Of a stretch of 64,000 nt of DNA, positions 8,835-17,862 are shown in pieces; the first letter of the stretch is position 1, and every line of letters begins with the position of its first letter. A model generated the notes under the pieces. The model was given only the letters and a program-made list of their open reading frames with translations. It did no database searches and had not been told where the DNA came from. The position numbers were made by a program, and so were the translations under genes. The DNA is from Vicinamibacterales bacterium (GTDB taxonomy: Bacteria; Acidobacteriota; Vicinamibacteria; Vicinamibacterales; UBA2999), in contig JAUXWO010000089.1 in the NCBI GenBank assembly GCA_030680175.1, positions 1 through 64,000 on the forward strand, given 5' to 3'.

Positions 8835-8945
8835 CTAGTGGAGTGTATCGACTGAAGAGGTACTACCAGCGCCTCTGCTCAGCCGCGATCCTGCGGGCCG
8901 CCCAACGGGCGGCCCGGTAGTAAATCGTCAACGACACCCCACTAG
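8835..8945 (+). mobile_element. CTAG palindromic element, copy 2
   Basis: A 111-bp copy with both CTAG ends intact and the same inner hairpin. It lies between convergent genes. The right CTAG contains the stop codon of the acyl-CoA dehydrogenase gene (TAG read on the minus strand at 8944-8942). Confidence 0.85.
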
Positions 8946-10132
8946 TTCGCGAACGCGGCGATCCCCGTCTGCGCGCGCCCGAGGATGAGCGCGTGGATGT
9001 CGTGCGTGCCCTCGTAGGTGTTCACCACCTCGAGGTTGACCATGTGGCGGATCACGCCGAACTCGTCCGTGATGCCGTTGCCGCCCATCATGTCGCGCGC
9101 CAGCCGCGCGATGTCGAGCGCCTTGCCGCACGAGTTGCGCTTCAGGAGCGAGGTGATCTCCGGCGCCGCCACGCCCTCGTCCTTCATGCGGCCGAGCCGC
9201 AGGCACCCCTGCAGGCCGAGTGCGATCTCCGTCTGCATGTCGGCGAGCTTCTTCTGGATGAGCTGGTTGGCGGCCAGCGGCCGGTCGAACTGCTTGCGCT
9301 CGAGCACGTAGTCGCGCGCGCGGAACCAGCAGTCCTCGGCCGCGCCGAGTGCGCCCCAGGCGATGCCGTAGCGCGCGCTGTTGAGGCACGTGAACGGGCC
9401 CTTCAGCCCGCGGATCTCGGGGAACGCGTTCTCGTCCGGGCAGAAGACGCCCTCCATGACGATCTCGCCGGTCAGGCTCGTGCGCAACCCGACCTTGCCG
9501 TGGATGGGCGGCGCGCTCAGCCCCTTCCACCCCTTCTCGAGGATGTACCCGCGAATCGCCCCCTCGTCGTCCTTCGCCCAGACGATGAAGACGTCGGCGA
9601 TGGGGCTGCTCGTGATCCACGACTTGGTGCCGTCGAGGACGACGCCGCCGTCCACCTTCTTCGCGCGGGTGATCATCCCGCCGGGATCCGAGCCGTAGCC
9701 CGGCTCCGTCAGGCCGAAGCAGCCGATCCACTCGCCCGTGGCGAGCTTCGGCAGGTACTTCTGCTTCTGGGCCTCGGTGCCGAACTCGTTGATGGGCACC
9801 ATCACGAGCGAGCCCTGCACGCTCATCATCGAGCGGTAGCCGGAATCAATCCGCTCCACTTCGCGCGCCACCAGCCCGTAGCTCACGTACCCGAGCCCCG
9901 CGCCCCCGTACTCTTCGGGGATGACGATGCCGAGCATGTCGAGCGCGCCGAGCTCGCGGAAGATCTCGACATCGGTGCGCTCGTGCCGGAAGGCCTCGAG
10001 CACGCGCGGCGCGAGGCGGTCGCGGCAGTAGTCGCGGGCCGTGTCGCGGATCATCCGCTCCTCGTCGCTCAGCTGCTGATCGAGGAGAAAGGGGTCGTTC
10101 CAATGAAAGCGGGCGTCGGTCTTGGTGGCCAT
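8942..10132 (-). CDS. gcdH: Glutaryl-CoA dehydrogenase
   Basis: A 396-residue acyl-CoA dehydrogenase. The flavin-site sequence [17 protein letters not shown] and [11 protein letters not shown] are present. The segment [17 protein letters not shown] near the C-terminus carries the catalytic Glu in the glutaryl-CoA dehydrogenase arrangement, as does [15 protein letters not shown]. It is predicted to oxidise and decarboxylate glutaryl-CoA to crotonyl-CoA in lysine/tryptophan degradation. The ATG at 10132 is nine bases from a TATGAT box on the minus strand, suggesting a very short leader. The gene stands alone; its stop lies in the CTAG element. Confidence 0.92.
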   Translation of the reverse strand: MATKTDARFHWNDPFLLDQQLSDEERMIRDTARDYCRDRLAPRVLEAFRHERTDVEIFRELGALDMLGIVIPEEYGGAGLGYVSYGLVAREVERIDSGYRSMMSVQGSLVMVPINEFGTEAQKQKYLPKLATGEWIGCFGLTEPGYGSDPGGMITRAKKVDGGVVLDGTKSWITSSPIADVFIVWAKDDEGAIRGYILEKGWKGLSAPPIHGKVGLRTSLTGEIVMEGVFCPDENAFPEIRGLKGPFTCLNSARYGIAWGALGAAEDCWFRARDYVLERKQFDRPLAANQLIQKKLADMQTEIALGLQGCLRLGRMKDEGVAAPEITSLLKRNSCGKALDIARLARDMMGGNGITDEFGVIRHMVNLEVVNTYEGTHDIHALILGRAQTGIAAFAN

Positions 10133-10225
10133 GACCCCACGATCATACCGCGGCGGCCCCGGGACGGCACGGGCGGGCCTCCCCGCGCGTCGTCGTGCCG
10201 CCGCGTGCTGGGGCGACGAGCCGGC

Positions 10226-10255
10226 TTGGCCCAGGCGGGGGGATTCCCGTACACT
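10226..10255 (+). promoter_or_regulatory. Putative promoter of the HelD-like gene
   Basis: TTGGCC at 10226-10231 and TACACT at 10250-10255 are separated by 18 bases, about 70 bases before the helicase start codon. This is a pattern match only. Confidence 0.4.
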
Positions 10256-10328
10256 GGTGGGCTCTGGATGCCGGGCCGACGCGCGCCGGGCGCCGCCCTT
10301 CAGGATCAGGCCACGCGACCCCGACACG

Positions 10329-12389
10329 ATGACCGACGCCGAAGCCCGCGAACGCGCACACCTCGACCACGTGACCGCCACGCTGCGCCGTACCCTCCAG
10401 CAGACCGATGCGCGGCTGCAGCGGTACGCCCGGGACATCCAGGAGCAGAAGCAATACCTGTGGGAGAGCCGGGCCGACATGGACCACGTCGAGAAGGTCT
10501 TCACGCGCGGCACCATCCAGCAGTCGGTGATGACGGGCGAGACCGTCGCCGCCTTCAAGGCGCGCGTCGCGCGGCTGCTCCACTCCCCGTACTTCGGCCG
10601 CTTCGACTTCGCCCCCGACGGCCGATCGGAAGCCGACGCCGTCTACGTCGGCGTGCACCACTTCGCCGACGAGGGCGCGGACGCCCCCCTGGTCTACGAC
10701 TGGCGCGCCCCCATCTCGACGATGTTCTACGACCACGAGGCGGGTCCGGCGCACTACGATGCGCCGGCGGGCCGGATCCGCGGCGAGCTCCGGCTCAAGC
10801 GCCAGTTCCGCATTCGCGACGGGCGCATGGAGTTCATGCTCGAGAGCACCGTCAACATCATGGACGACGTGCTCCAGGAGGCCCTCAGCCGGGCCTCCGA
10901 CGAGGGCATGAAGCAGATCGTCGCGACGATCCAGCGCGACCAGAACGCGATCATCCGTGACGAGCACGCGCCCGTCCTCATCATCCAGGGGGTGGCCGGC
11001 TCGGGCAAGACCTCGATTGCGCTCCACCGCATCGCGTTCCTGCTCTACCGGTTCAAGGAGACGCTGACCTCAAAGGACATCCTGATCCTCTCGCCGAACC
11101 GCGTGTTCGCCGGCTACATCGCCAACGTGCTGCCGGAGCTTGGGGAGGAGGCCATCAGCGAGATGGGGATGGAGGCCCTCGCCGCGGAACTGCTCGACCA
11201 CAAGGTCCGCTTCCAGACGTTCATGGAGCAATCCGCCCGGTTGCTCGACAGCGACGACGAGGCGCTGCGGCGGCGGATCACGCACAAGGCCTCGGCGGCG
11301 TTCCTGGACACGCTCGACCGGTATGTGGATCACCTGGAGCGCACGGCGTTCGAGGCCACGGACGTGTGGGTCGGCCGGTGCCTGGTGCCGGCATGGTTCA
11401 TCCAGGAGTCGTTCCAGCGGCACCGCGGCGTGGCGCCCGCCGCCCGGGTCGCCCGCGTCGTGGAGGCCATCGAGCAGAACATCGGGATCTACTACAACCA
11501 CGACCTCTCGACCCTGGAGCGCGGCGAGGTGCGGACCGCGGTGCGTGCCATGCAGCGGCGCACGGCGAGCCTGCGCGCCACCTACAAGGGCCTGTTCGAC
11601 TGGATGGGGGCGCCGGAGCTGTTCGTCCCGGCGAAGGGGGCGGCGCTCGAGTATGCGGACGTCTTCCCGCTCGTCTACCTGAAGATGCGCCTGGAGGGCG
11701 TCGACCGGTCGCGCCGGGACGTGAAGCACCTGATCATCGACGAGATGCAGGACTACACGCCCGTGCAGTACGCCGTGCTCGCGCGGCTCTTCCCGTGCCG
11801 GAAGACCATCCTCGGCGACATGCGCCAGTCCGTCAATCCCTACAGCGCGTCGACGGTCGGGGACATCCAGAAGATCTTCACGCAGGCCGCCGTCGTGACG
11901 CTCGTGAAGAGCTACCGCTCGACGTACGAGATCACCTGCTTCGCGCAACGCATCTCCCCCAACCCCGACCTCATCGCCATCGAGCGTCACGGCGACGCCC
12001 CCGAGATCGTGCAGTGCCGGACACCGGCCGAGGAACTCCGGCACATCCTGCAGTGGGTCGAGGCCTTCCCGGCGTCCGGACACACGACCGCCGGCATCAT
12101 CTGCAAGACACAGGCGCAGGCGATCCGGGTGCACGGCGTCCTCGTGAAGGCCGGCCAGGTCGCACAACTGCTGACCGCCGACAGCACGGCGTTCCGGCGC
12201 GGCGTGATCGTGTGCACCGCCCACATGGCGAAGGGGCTGGAGTTCGACCAGGTGCTGGTGCCCTTCGTCACCGACACCCAGTACCAGACCCCGATGGACC
12301 GCAATCTGCTGTACGTCGCGTGCACCCGGGCCATGCACCGGCTGACGCTGACGCGGGCCGGTGACCTGACGCGCTGGATCCCGGCGTAG
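10329..12389 (+). CDS. helD: HelD-like UvrD/Rep-family ATPase (RNA polymerase recycling)
   Basis: A 686-residue superfamily-1 ATPase. A long charged N-terminal arm (about residues 1-75) carries a coiled-coil pattern. It is followed by [13 protein letters not shown] and the [12 protein letters not shown] region typical of HelD. Walker A is GVAGSGKTS at about residue 221 and Walker B is [11 protein letters not shown] near 472. The late motifs are [16 protein letters not shown] and [10 protein letters not shown]. HelD proteins bind core RNA polymerase and release stalled or hibernating enzyme from nucleic acid, using the N-terminal arm. The ATG at 10329 starts the coiled-coil; upstream in-frame ATGs would add low-complexity sequence. 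Confidence 0.85.
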   Translation: MTDAEARERAHLDHVTATLRRTLQQTDARLQRYARDIQEQKQYLWESRADMDHVEKVFTRGTIQQSVMTGETVAAFKARVARLLHSPYFGRFDFAPDGRSEADAVYVGVHHFADEGADAPLVYDWRAPISTMFYDHEAGPAHYDAPAGRIRGELRLKRQFRIRDGRMEFMLESTVNIMDDVLQEALSRASDEGMKQIVATIQRDQNAIIRDEHAPVLIIQGVAGSGKTSIALHRIAFLLYRFKETLTSKDILILSPNRVFAGYIANVLPELGEEAISEMGMEALAAELLDHKVRFQTFMEQSARLLDSDDEALRRRITHKASAAFLDTLDRYVDHLERTAFEATDVWVGRCLVPAWFIQESFQRHRGVAPAARVARVVEAIEQNIGIYYNHDLSTLERGEVRTAVRAMQRRTASLRATYKGLFDWMGAPELFVPAKGAALEYADVFPLVYLKMRLEGVDRSRRDVKHLIIDEMQDYTPVQYAVLARLFPCRKTILGDMRQSVNPYSASTVGDIQKIFTQAAVVTLVKSYRSTYEITCFAQRISPNPDLIAIERHGDAPEIVQCRTPAEELRHILQWVEAFPASGHTTAGIICKTQAQAIRVHGVLVKAGQVAQLLTADSTAFRRGVIVCTAHMAKGLEFDQVLVPFVTDTQYQTPMDRNLLYVACTRAMHRLTLTRAGDLTRWIPA

Positions 12390-12535
12390 GTGCCCGGGAC
12401 CGACCGGGCGGCGTGGACGCGCGCGTGATCGCGCGGCTGTGGGAACGGCTCGAAGAGAAGGGATCGCGGCCGGCCTCACCGTCCTCGCCCGGCGCGTGCT
12501 AGCCTGAATCTCCGCCCTTACTGGAGGAGAGTTCG

Positions 12536-14110
12536 ATGTTCAGGCTGGTCTCACTCGCCCTGTTGCTGACCCTCGCGTGGCCGCTATCCGCGCAGGAGCC
12601 GCCCGTCCGCGGCCTGTTCCCCCTCGCCATCGAGATCGACGGGCGGCCGCTCGCCCAGCTCGACAGCGACATCGTCGTCGTGCCGGTGTTCGGCACCGAG
12701 GATCCATTGACGACGGCGCTCACCGGCGCCGCGCCGGAGCTGGCGGCCGCCGTGAACGCCGTGCGCGCGCAGCAGGCGCTTGCCGGCGACCTGGCGATGG
12801 CGCCAATCTACGCCCCGCGCGGCCTGGCGACCGCGCGCCTCCTGCTCGTGCAGGCCGGCGCCGAGACGGCGATGACGCCCGAGCACCTGCGCCGCCTGGC
12901 GGGCGCCGTCCTGCGCGCCGTCCGCACGCAGGACGTGCGGTCCGTCGCGCTCGTCGCACGTGGCCCGGTGACGGGCGCCGCCGCGATTCGCGCCATCACC
13001 GAAGGCGCGCTCCTTGCCCGCTTCGACCCCGGCCTGCACAAGACCGGCGACCGCACGCCGCGCCTCGCCACCCTGCGCATCGCCGGCGCCGGCGCCGCCT
13101 CGCCGGCCGCCACCGACGCCATCGCCGTCGGCCGCACCTATGCCGACGCGCAGAACTTCGCGCGCTCGATCGTGCAGGAGCCGTCCAACTACATGACGCC
13201 GGAGCACATGGCGCAGCACGCGCGCCGCATCGCCCGCGAGTCCGGCCTCGAGGTCGAGATCTTCGACGAAGCGCAGCTGGCGGCGATGGGCATGGGCGGC
13301 ATCATCGCGGTCGGCCAGGGCGCGGCGGCGCCGCCGCGCCTGATCGTGCTCCGCTACCGTGCGCCCCAGGCCTCGGCCACGACGCTGGCGCTGGCCGGCA
13401 AGGGCGTGACGTTCGACACCGGCGGCATCAGCCTCAAGCCCGGCGCCGGCATGTATCAGATGAAGGGCGACATGGCCGGCGGCGCGGCGGTGCTCGGCGC
13501 GATGGAGATCATCGGACGCACGCGGCCGGCGGTCAACGTCATCGGCCTCGTCCCGGCGGTGATGAACATGCCGAGCGGCACGGCGCAGCGCCCCGGCGAC
13601 GTGTGGACGGGCCTGTCGGGCCGGACGGTGGAGGTGATGAGCACGGACGCCGAGGGCCGCATGATCCTGTCGGACGCGCTCACCTACGCGGTCCAGCAGA
13701 AGGCCACGCACCTCGTCGACGTCGCCACGCTCACCGGCTCCATCGTCACCGCGCTCGGCGACGTGCACTCCGGGCTCTTCTCGAACAACGACGCGCTCGT
13801 CGACGCGTTCACCCGATCGGCCGGACGTACGGGCGAGCGCTTCTGGCGCATGCCGATCGATGACGCGTACGCGGGCACGATCCGCGGCAGCCTGCTCGCG
13901 GACCTGAACGAGACGGGCGGTCTCGGCGGCGCCTCCGTCGGCGCGAAGTTCCTGGAAGCGTTTGCCGAGGGCACGCCCTGGATCCACCTCGACATCGCCG
14001 GCACGAGCTGGCCCTCGTCGAACGGCCCGCACATGGCCAACGGCCCGAGCGGCGTGGCCACGCGCACGCTCGCGGAACTCGCGCACACGCTGGGCGCCGC
14101 GCCGCGGTAG
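12536..14110 (+). CDS. pepA: Secreted leucyl aminopeptidase (M17)
   Basis: A 524-residue M17 metallo-aminopeptidase with an N-terminal signal peptide (about residues 1-19, ending LSAQ). The di-metal and catalytic residues are present: Lys and Asp in GKGVTFDTGGISLKPG (Lys about 289), Asp in MKGDMAGGAA, and Asp/Glu/Arg in STDAEGRMILSDAL (about 370-376). The family removes N-terminal residues from peptides. An exported form fits a scavenging, protein-degrading lifestyle. GGAGGAGAG lies just before the ATG. CTAG element copy 3 begins 15 bases after the stop. Confidence 0.92.
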   Translation: MFRLVSLALLLTLAWPLSAQEPPVRGLFPLAIEIDGRPLAQLDSDIVVVPVFGTEDPLTTALTGAAPELAAAVNAVRAQQALAGDLAMAPIYAPRGLATARLLLVQAGAETAMTPEHLRRLAGAVLRAVRTQDVRSVALVARGPVTGAAAIRAITEGALLARFDPGLHKTGDRTPRLATLRIAGAGAASPAATDAIAVGRTYADAQNFARSIVQEPSNYMTPEHMAQHARRIARESGLEVEIFDEAQLAAMGMGGIIAVGQGAAAPPRLIVLRYRAPQASATTLALAGKGVTFDTGGISLKPGAGMYQMKGDMAGGAAVLGAMEIIGRTRPAVNVIGLVPAVMNMPSGTAQRPGDVWTGLSGRTVEVMSTDAEGRMILSDALTYAVQQKATHLVDVATLTGSIVTALGDVHSGLFSNNDALVDAFTRSAGRTGERFWRMPIDDAYAGTIRGSLLADLNETGGLGGASVGAKFLEAFAEGTPWIHLDIAGTSWPSSNGPHMANGPSGVATRTLAELAHTLGAAPR

Positions 14111-14125
14111 GCCGGCGTCAGCGCG

Positions 14126-14236
14126 CTCGTGGCGTGTATCGACTGAGAAGAGGTACGACCGGGATCTCCGATCAACCGCGACTCTGCGGGCCGCCCAACG
14201 CGGCCCGGTAGTTCTTTGTCAACAACACTCCACTAG
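14126..14236 (+). mobile_element. CTAG palindromic element, copy 3
   Basis: A 111-bp copy whose left end is mutated (CTCG instead of CTAG) and whose inner hairpin has lost bases. It lies between convergent pepA and ferredoxin genes. The right CTAG supplies the ferredoxin TAG stop at 14233. Confidence 0.8.
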
Positions 14237-14583
14237 ACCCACTCGGGCGGAGGCTGGATCGCCGGATCCGGTGTCCGTCCGGGATCGGGGCGGCCGCTGC
14301 CTTCGAGGCGGCTGATCGCGCGCACCGTCATGTCGGCCTCGCACGTGATCTGGCACGACAGCCGGACCCCGGTCAGCCCCTTCTCCGCGAGCTTGGCCTG
14401 CTCGGCCTTCGTCATCGCCGACGGCTCGCCGCTCACGAACTCCACACGGCACGTCGTGCAGCGGCAGTTCCCGCCGCACGCATGCAGCACGTCCACGCCC
14501 GCGTCCTGTTCGATCGCCAGCACCAGTCGCGTGCCTGCGGCCACATCGACGGCGGGAAATCCTTCAACGGTCAACTTCGGCAT
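14233..14583 (-). CDS. [2Fe-2S] ferredoxin
   Basis: A 116-residue plant-type ferredoxin. The cluster-binding cysteines are in ACGGNCRCTTC (the C-x4-C-x2-C pattern), with the fourth in RLSCQITC. The C-terminal ~25 residues (GSGRPDPGRTPDPAIQPPP) are a Pro-rich tail uncommon in the family. The ATG at 14583 has GAGGAG seven bases upstream. It probably passes electrons to an oxygenase or reductase; no partner is adjacent. Confidence 0.85.
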   Translation of the reverse strand: MPKLTVEGFPAVDVAAGTRLVLAIEQDAGVDVLHACGGNCRCTTCRVEFVSGEPSAMTKAEQAKLAEKGLTGVRLSCQITCEADMTVRAISRLEGSGRPDPGRTPDPAIQPPPEWV

Positions 14584-14597
14584 CACATCTCCTCACA

Positions 14598-14692
14598 CGG
14601 AATTGCGATCAGCTATCAGCTTTCGGCTCTCAGCGATCGGCTGTCGGCTCTCGGCGATCAGCTGTCAGCGATCATCGATCAGCTCACGGCCG
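14598..14692. repeat. Imperfect short repeats (GATCAGCTGTCAGC type)
   Basis: A run of 8-16-base variants of ATCAGCTATCAGC / CGGCTCTCAGCGATC covers the ~100 bases between two minus-strand genes. It appears to be replication-slippage sequence, with no coding or regulatory sign. Confidence 0.5.
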
Positions 14693-15643
14693 TTCCAGAG
14701 CCACCCGCTCGTCCAGCGCCTTCAGCGAGCGGTCGGCGAGCGCGACGCACGCCTCCGGGTCCACGAGCGGGTCGCCGTCGGCGCCCGGCGCGAATCCGCC
14801 GCTCGCGCGCCCGGCCAGCCGCTCGTCCAGCCCCGTCGCGGCCGGGTGCGTGGCAATCACCACGTCGCACGGAAACGCGCGCACCCGCGCCAGGGTCTCG
14901 CGGAACGTCTCCACCAGCCCTGAGACGCTCGTAAACAGGAAGTCGTCCCGCGACACCGCGGTGAGGCTGTCCACGTAGACCATGTTCAGGCACCGCTCCC
15001 CTTCGCAGGACGGCCACGTCCACGACGTCGCGCCGGGCGTGTGCCCGGGCGTGTAGCGCGCCGTGATGGTGGTGCCGCCGAGTTCGAGCGTCTCACCGTC
15101 CCGCACCACGCGCACATGGTCGGTGATGGCCGGGAAGCGGTCGGTCGGACCGGTGCCGTACTGCGGATCCGAGGGCACGGGATGCCCGAGCGCCAGCGCC
15201 TCGGCCGACGAGGCACTGGCCAGCACCGTGGCGCCGGTGTAGCGCTGCATCGAGGCGACGCCGCCGAGGTGATCGAAGTGGGCATGGGAGGTGAGGATGT
15301 ACTTCACGTCCTCGGTGCGGAAGCCGAGCGCCCGGATGTTCGCGTCGATGAGCGGCGCGCTCTGCGGCAGCGCGACGTCGATCAGCACCAGCCCCGCGTC
15401 GGTGGCAATGAGCATGCTCGACAGGCCGGCCGTGCCCACGTAGTACGTGTTGGCGAAGACCTGGAACGGCGCGCGCGGCGTGTTCCACTCGTCGCACATC
15501 GAGCAGACCATCGGGGGATCCGGCTCGAGCGCCGCCGGGGTGGCCTCGGGCGCGGGTGTCGCAGCGGGTTCCGGCGCCGTGCAGCCCGCGAGCAGCAGGC
15601 AGACCGGCAGGGCGAGGGCGGCAAGAGACGGGATCAGACGCAC
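14684..15643 (-). CDS. Subclass B3-like metallo-beta-lactamase lipoprotein
   Basis: A 319-residue lipoprotein (lipobox LLLAGC) with a metallo-beta-lactamase fold of B3 type. SHAHFDH provides His-x-His-x-Asp-His. The third histidine is in YTPGHTPGATSWTW, the segment VYVDSLTAVSRDDF matches the B3 YADSL-x-A region, and the last His is in ATHPAA. The N-terminal DEWNTPRAPFQVF resembles the WxxP-APF motif of L1/THIN-B enzymes. Genuine beta-lactam hydrolysis is plausible but untested; environmental B3 homologues vary in activity. A GTG at 15643 has GGAGTG upstream; another GTG is at 15649. Confidence 0.75.
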   Translation of the reverse strand: MRLIPSLAALALPVCLLLAGCTAPEPAATPAPEATPAALEPDPPMVCSMCDEWNTPRAPFQVFANTYYVGTAGLSSMLIATDAGLVLIDVALPQSAPLIDANIRALGFRTEDVKYILTSHAHFDHLGGVASMQRYTGATVLASASSAEALALGHPVPSDPQYGTGPTDRFPAITDHVRVVRDGETLELGGTTITARYTPGHTPGATSWTWPSCEGERCLNMVYVDSLTAVSRDDFLFTSVSGLVETFRETLARVRAFPCDVVIATHPAATGLDERLAGRASGGFAPGADGDPLVDPEACVALADRSLKALDERVALERP

Positions 15644-15853
15644 GGGCACTCCAGTCGATGAAGGGACCCCGGCATCTTACCGCGGGCGGACAGCCGCCAC
15701 CCGTGCGATCGGCTACACGCGCGGGTCCACGAGCGTCCCGCACCACGTGCCGATGCCCCCCGTCTCGCGCAGCACGCCCGCGGCGATGGCGCACTGGACG
15801 ATCGGCCGCATCGACTGCGACACGCGGTGGCGGGGGGGGCCGTCCGGCAATCC

Positions 15854-16423
15854 TTAGAACGCGCCGGGCACGGCCATGCGGGCGGCGGCCACGTCGGCGT
15901 GCAGTTCGCGGGCCAGCACGGGATGGACCAGCACCGGCGGGATGCGCGTGAGCGCGAGCGCCTCTCGCGCCGCGACCGCCCCGGCGTAGTCGGGACCGGC
16001 CAGCAGGCGCAGGCGGCCGGAGTCGATCCACGGCCGCAGATCGCGTCCCGCCAGCAGCGCGCGCAGCAGGTCCGGCACGGGCTCGAGCGCCAGCACCTTC
16101 GTCTGCGGCGACCGCGCCTCGATGGCGTCGAGCACATGCCCCGCGCCGAGGCCGATGATCGCGAGGGCCTCGGGCAACGGTTCAGGATGCACCCTGTCCA
16201 GCCACCGCTCGGCCTCCTGTCGCGGATCGCGCCGGCCGTGCAGGGAGACCGGCCCGCGGGGGCCTTGCAGCGCCAGTTCGAGTCCGCCCTCCGAGATCTC
16301 GGCGCGCACCTCCGGCAGGTGGACGCGCCCATCGTCGGACCAGTCGATCGGCCCGAGCGAGGCGAGGTTCGCGCAAAGGATGGACGAGGGTGAAGGCGAG
16401 GTCGCGGCGACAGTCGTCAGCAT
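15854..16423 (-). CDS. Rossmann-like protein, possibly 3'-truncated
   Basis: About 189 residues from the ATG at 16423 (another start at 16465 is possible). The centre reads LAIIGLGAGHVLDAIEAR and KVLALEPVPDLLRALLAG. This is a nucleotide- or SAM-type Rossmann motif like that preceding the glycosyltransferase-like region of large MptE/Maf-type proteins. The protein stops at TAA 15854. Reading on in the same frame gives about 45 further sensible codons (IVQCAIAAGVLRETGGIG) before a second stop near 15718. The gene may therefore have been shortened by a nonsense mutation or deletion. Function unknown. Confidence 0.55.
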   Translation of the reverse strand: MLTTVAATSPSPSSILCANLASLGPIDWSDDGRVHLPEVRAEISEGGLELALQGPRGPVSLHGRRDPRQEAERWLDRVHPEPLPEALAIIGLGAGHVLDAIEARSPQTKVLALEPVPDLLRALLAGRDLRPWIDSGRLRLLAGPDYAGAVAAREALALTRIPPVLVHPVLARELHADVAAARMAVPGAF

Positions 16424-16668
16424 GCCGGCAGACGGAGCAAGATCACTGCCGCGGCGATCCGCCAATGAATTCAGGCCGTGCGGCGTGGGACGGCCTGCCG
16501 CCGCGCCGCGCCCGTCGTCGGCCTGGCGGCATCGGCCGCCGCCGGTTCGACAGCCGGTCAGCCCCCATGGGCACGTCCGGCCGTCCCCGAGTGCGGCGGA
16601 CCGGCCGGGCGGCGCGAGGACGTTGATTGATTCGCCATGGGGACCCGAGTAGACGATAATCCCGGGTC

Positions 16669-17832
16669 ATGATGCCTGCACGCGCGATCGCCGCCCTCCT
16701 CATCGGCCTGCTCCTGCCCGCGGTGGCCGGCGCCCAGAGCGCCAACGCCAAGGCCGCGCCGGGGTCGCCGACGGCCGACCACCTCCCGATCTACGAGGTC
16801 GATCCCACCTGGCCGCCCACGCTGCCGAACGACTGGATCTGGGGCGACATCCGCGGCCTGTTCGTGGACGACCGGGATCATCTGTGGGTGATCCACATGC
16901 CCACGAGCCTCACGCCGCAGGAGATCGGCGCCGCGGTCACGCCGCCCATCGCCGACTGCTGCGTCCCGGCTCCGCCCGTGCTCGAGATGGATCCCGACGG
17001 CAAGGTCCTGCGGACGTGGGGCGGCCCCGGCGACGGCTACACGTGGTTCGACCAGGAGCACGGCATCTACATCGACCACAACGGCTTCGTCTGGATGGGC
17101 ACGAGCAATGGTCATCACGTGATGAAGTTCACGCAGGACGGCACGCACGTGATGACGATCGGCGTGCCCGGCGTGAACAAGGGCAGCAACGATCCGGATC
17201 ATCTGGGCGGACCCGCGAACTTCTACGTCGAGCCGAAGACGAACGAGATCTTCATCGCCGACGGCTACCGGAACCGGCGCGTGGTCGTGTACGACGCGGC
17301 AACCGGGGCGTACAAGCGCCACTGGGGCGCGTACGGCAAGCCGCCCGACGACACCTATAAGTACGAGTACCCGGTGGACCCGGCGAACCCGCCGCAGCAG
17401 TACTCGACGCTGCACGGCCTCGTCGGCTCGAAGGACGGGCTCATCTACGTGTCGGATCGCCGCGGCAACCGCATCCAGGTGTTCCGGCAGAACGGCGAGT
17501 ACCTGATGGAGAAGTTCGTGCGCCCGGAAACCGGCGGATCGGGCAGCGGCTTCAGCCTGCAGTTCTCGCGCGATCCCGGGCAGAGCCTCCTCTATCTGAT
17601 GGACGGCACGAACCAGCGTGTCTGGATCCTGCGCCGGGAGGACCTGGCGATTCTCGACCGCTTCGGCCGGCCCGGCCGCCAGTCCGGCGAGTTCATCCGC
17701 GCGCACATGATCGCCATCGACTCGCAGAACCGCATGTACACGGGTGAGGCCGGCAACGGCCGCCGCATCCAGCGCTGGATCCTGAAGGGCACGACGCCGG
17801 CGTCGAGCGTGACGCCGCCGCCGGGACGCTGA
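16669..17832 (+). CDS. Secreted NHL-repeat beta-propeller protein
   Basis: A 387-residue protein with a signal peptide (ending AVAGAQ) and NHL-type propeller blades. Examples are GLFVDDRDHLWVIHMP, GIYIDHNGFVWMGTSNGHH, IFIADGYRNRRVVVYDAATG and LIYVSDRRGNRIQVFRQNG. Such six-bladed propellers bind proteins or ligands in the periplasm; no enzymatic residues can be assigned. A GATAAT box at 16655-16660 lies only eight bases before the ATG and there is no ribosome binding site, so the transcript may be leaderless. It forms a pair with the next gene, 30 bases downstream. Confidence 0.82.
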   Translation: MMPARAIAALLIGLLLPAVAGAQSANAKAAPGSPTADHLPIYEVDPTWPPTLPNDWIWGDIRGLFVDDRDHLWVIHMPTSLTPQEIGAAVTPPIADCCVPAPPVLEMDPDGKVLRTWGGPGDGYTWFDQEHGIYIDHNGFVWMGTSNGHHVMKFTQDGTHVMTIGVPGVNKGSNDPDHLGGPANFYVEPKTNEIFIADGYRNRRVVVYDAATGAYKRHWGAYGKPPDDTYKYEYPVDPANPPQQYSTLHGLVGSKDGLIYVSDRRGNRIQVFRQNGEYLMEKFVRPETGGSGSGFSLQFSRDPGQSLLYLMDGTNQRVWILRREDLAILDRFGRPGRQSGEFIRAHMIAIDSQNRMYTGEAGNGRRIQRWILKGTTPASSVTPPPGR

Positions 17833-17862
17833 CCGATCCGACTGACACACGAGGAGCTCACC

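Noticed and set aside
16466-16668. A coding region upstream of the first NHL protein
   Set aside because: Frames are Arg-rich shadows. Only the promoter-like GATAAT box near 16655 is notable.
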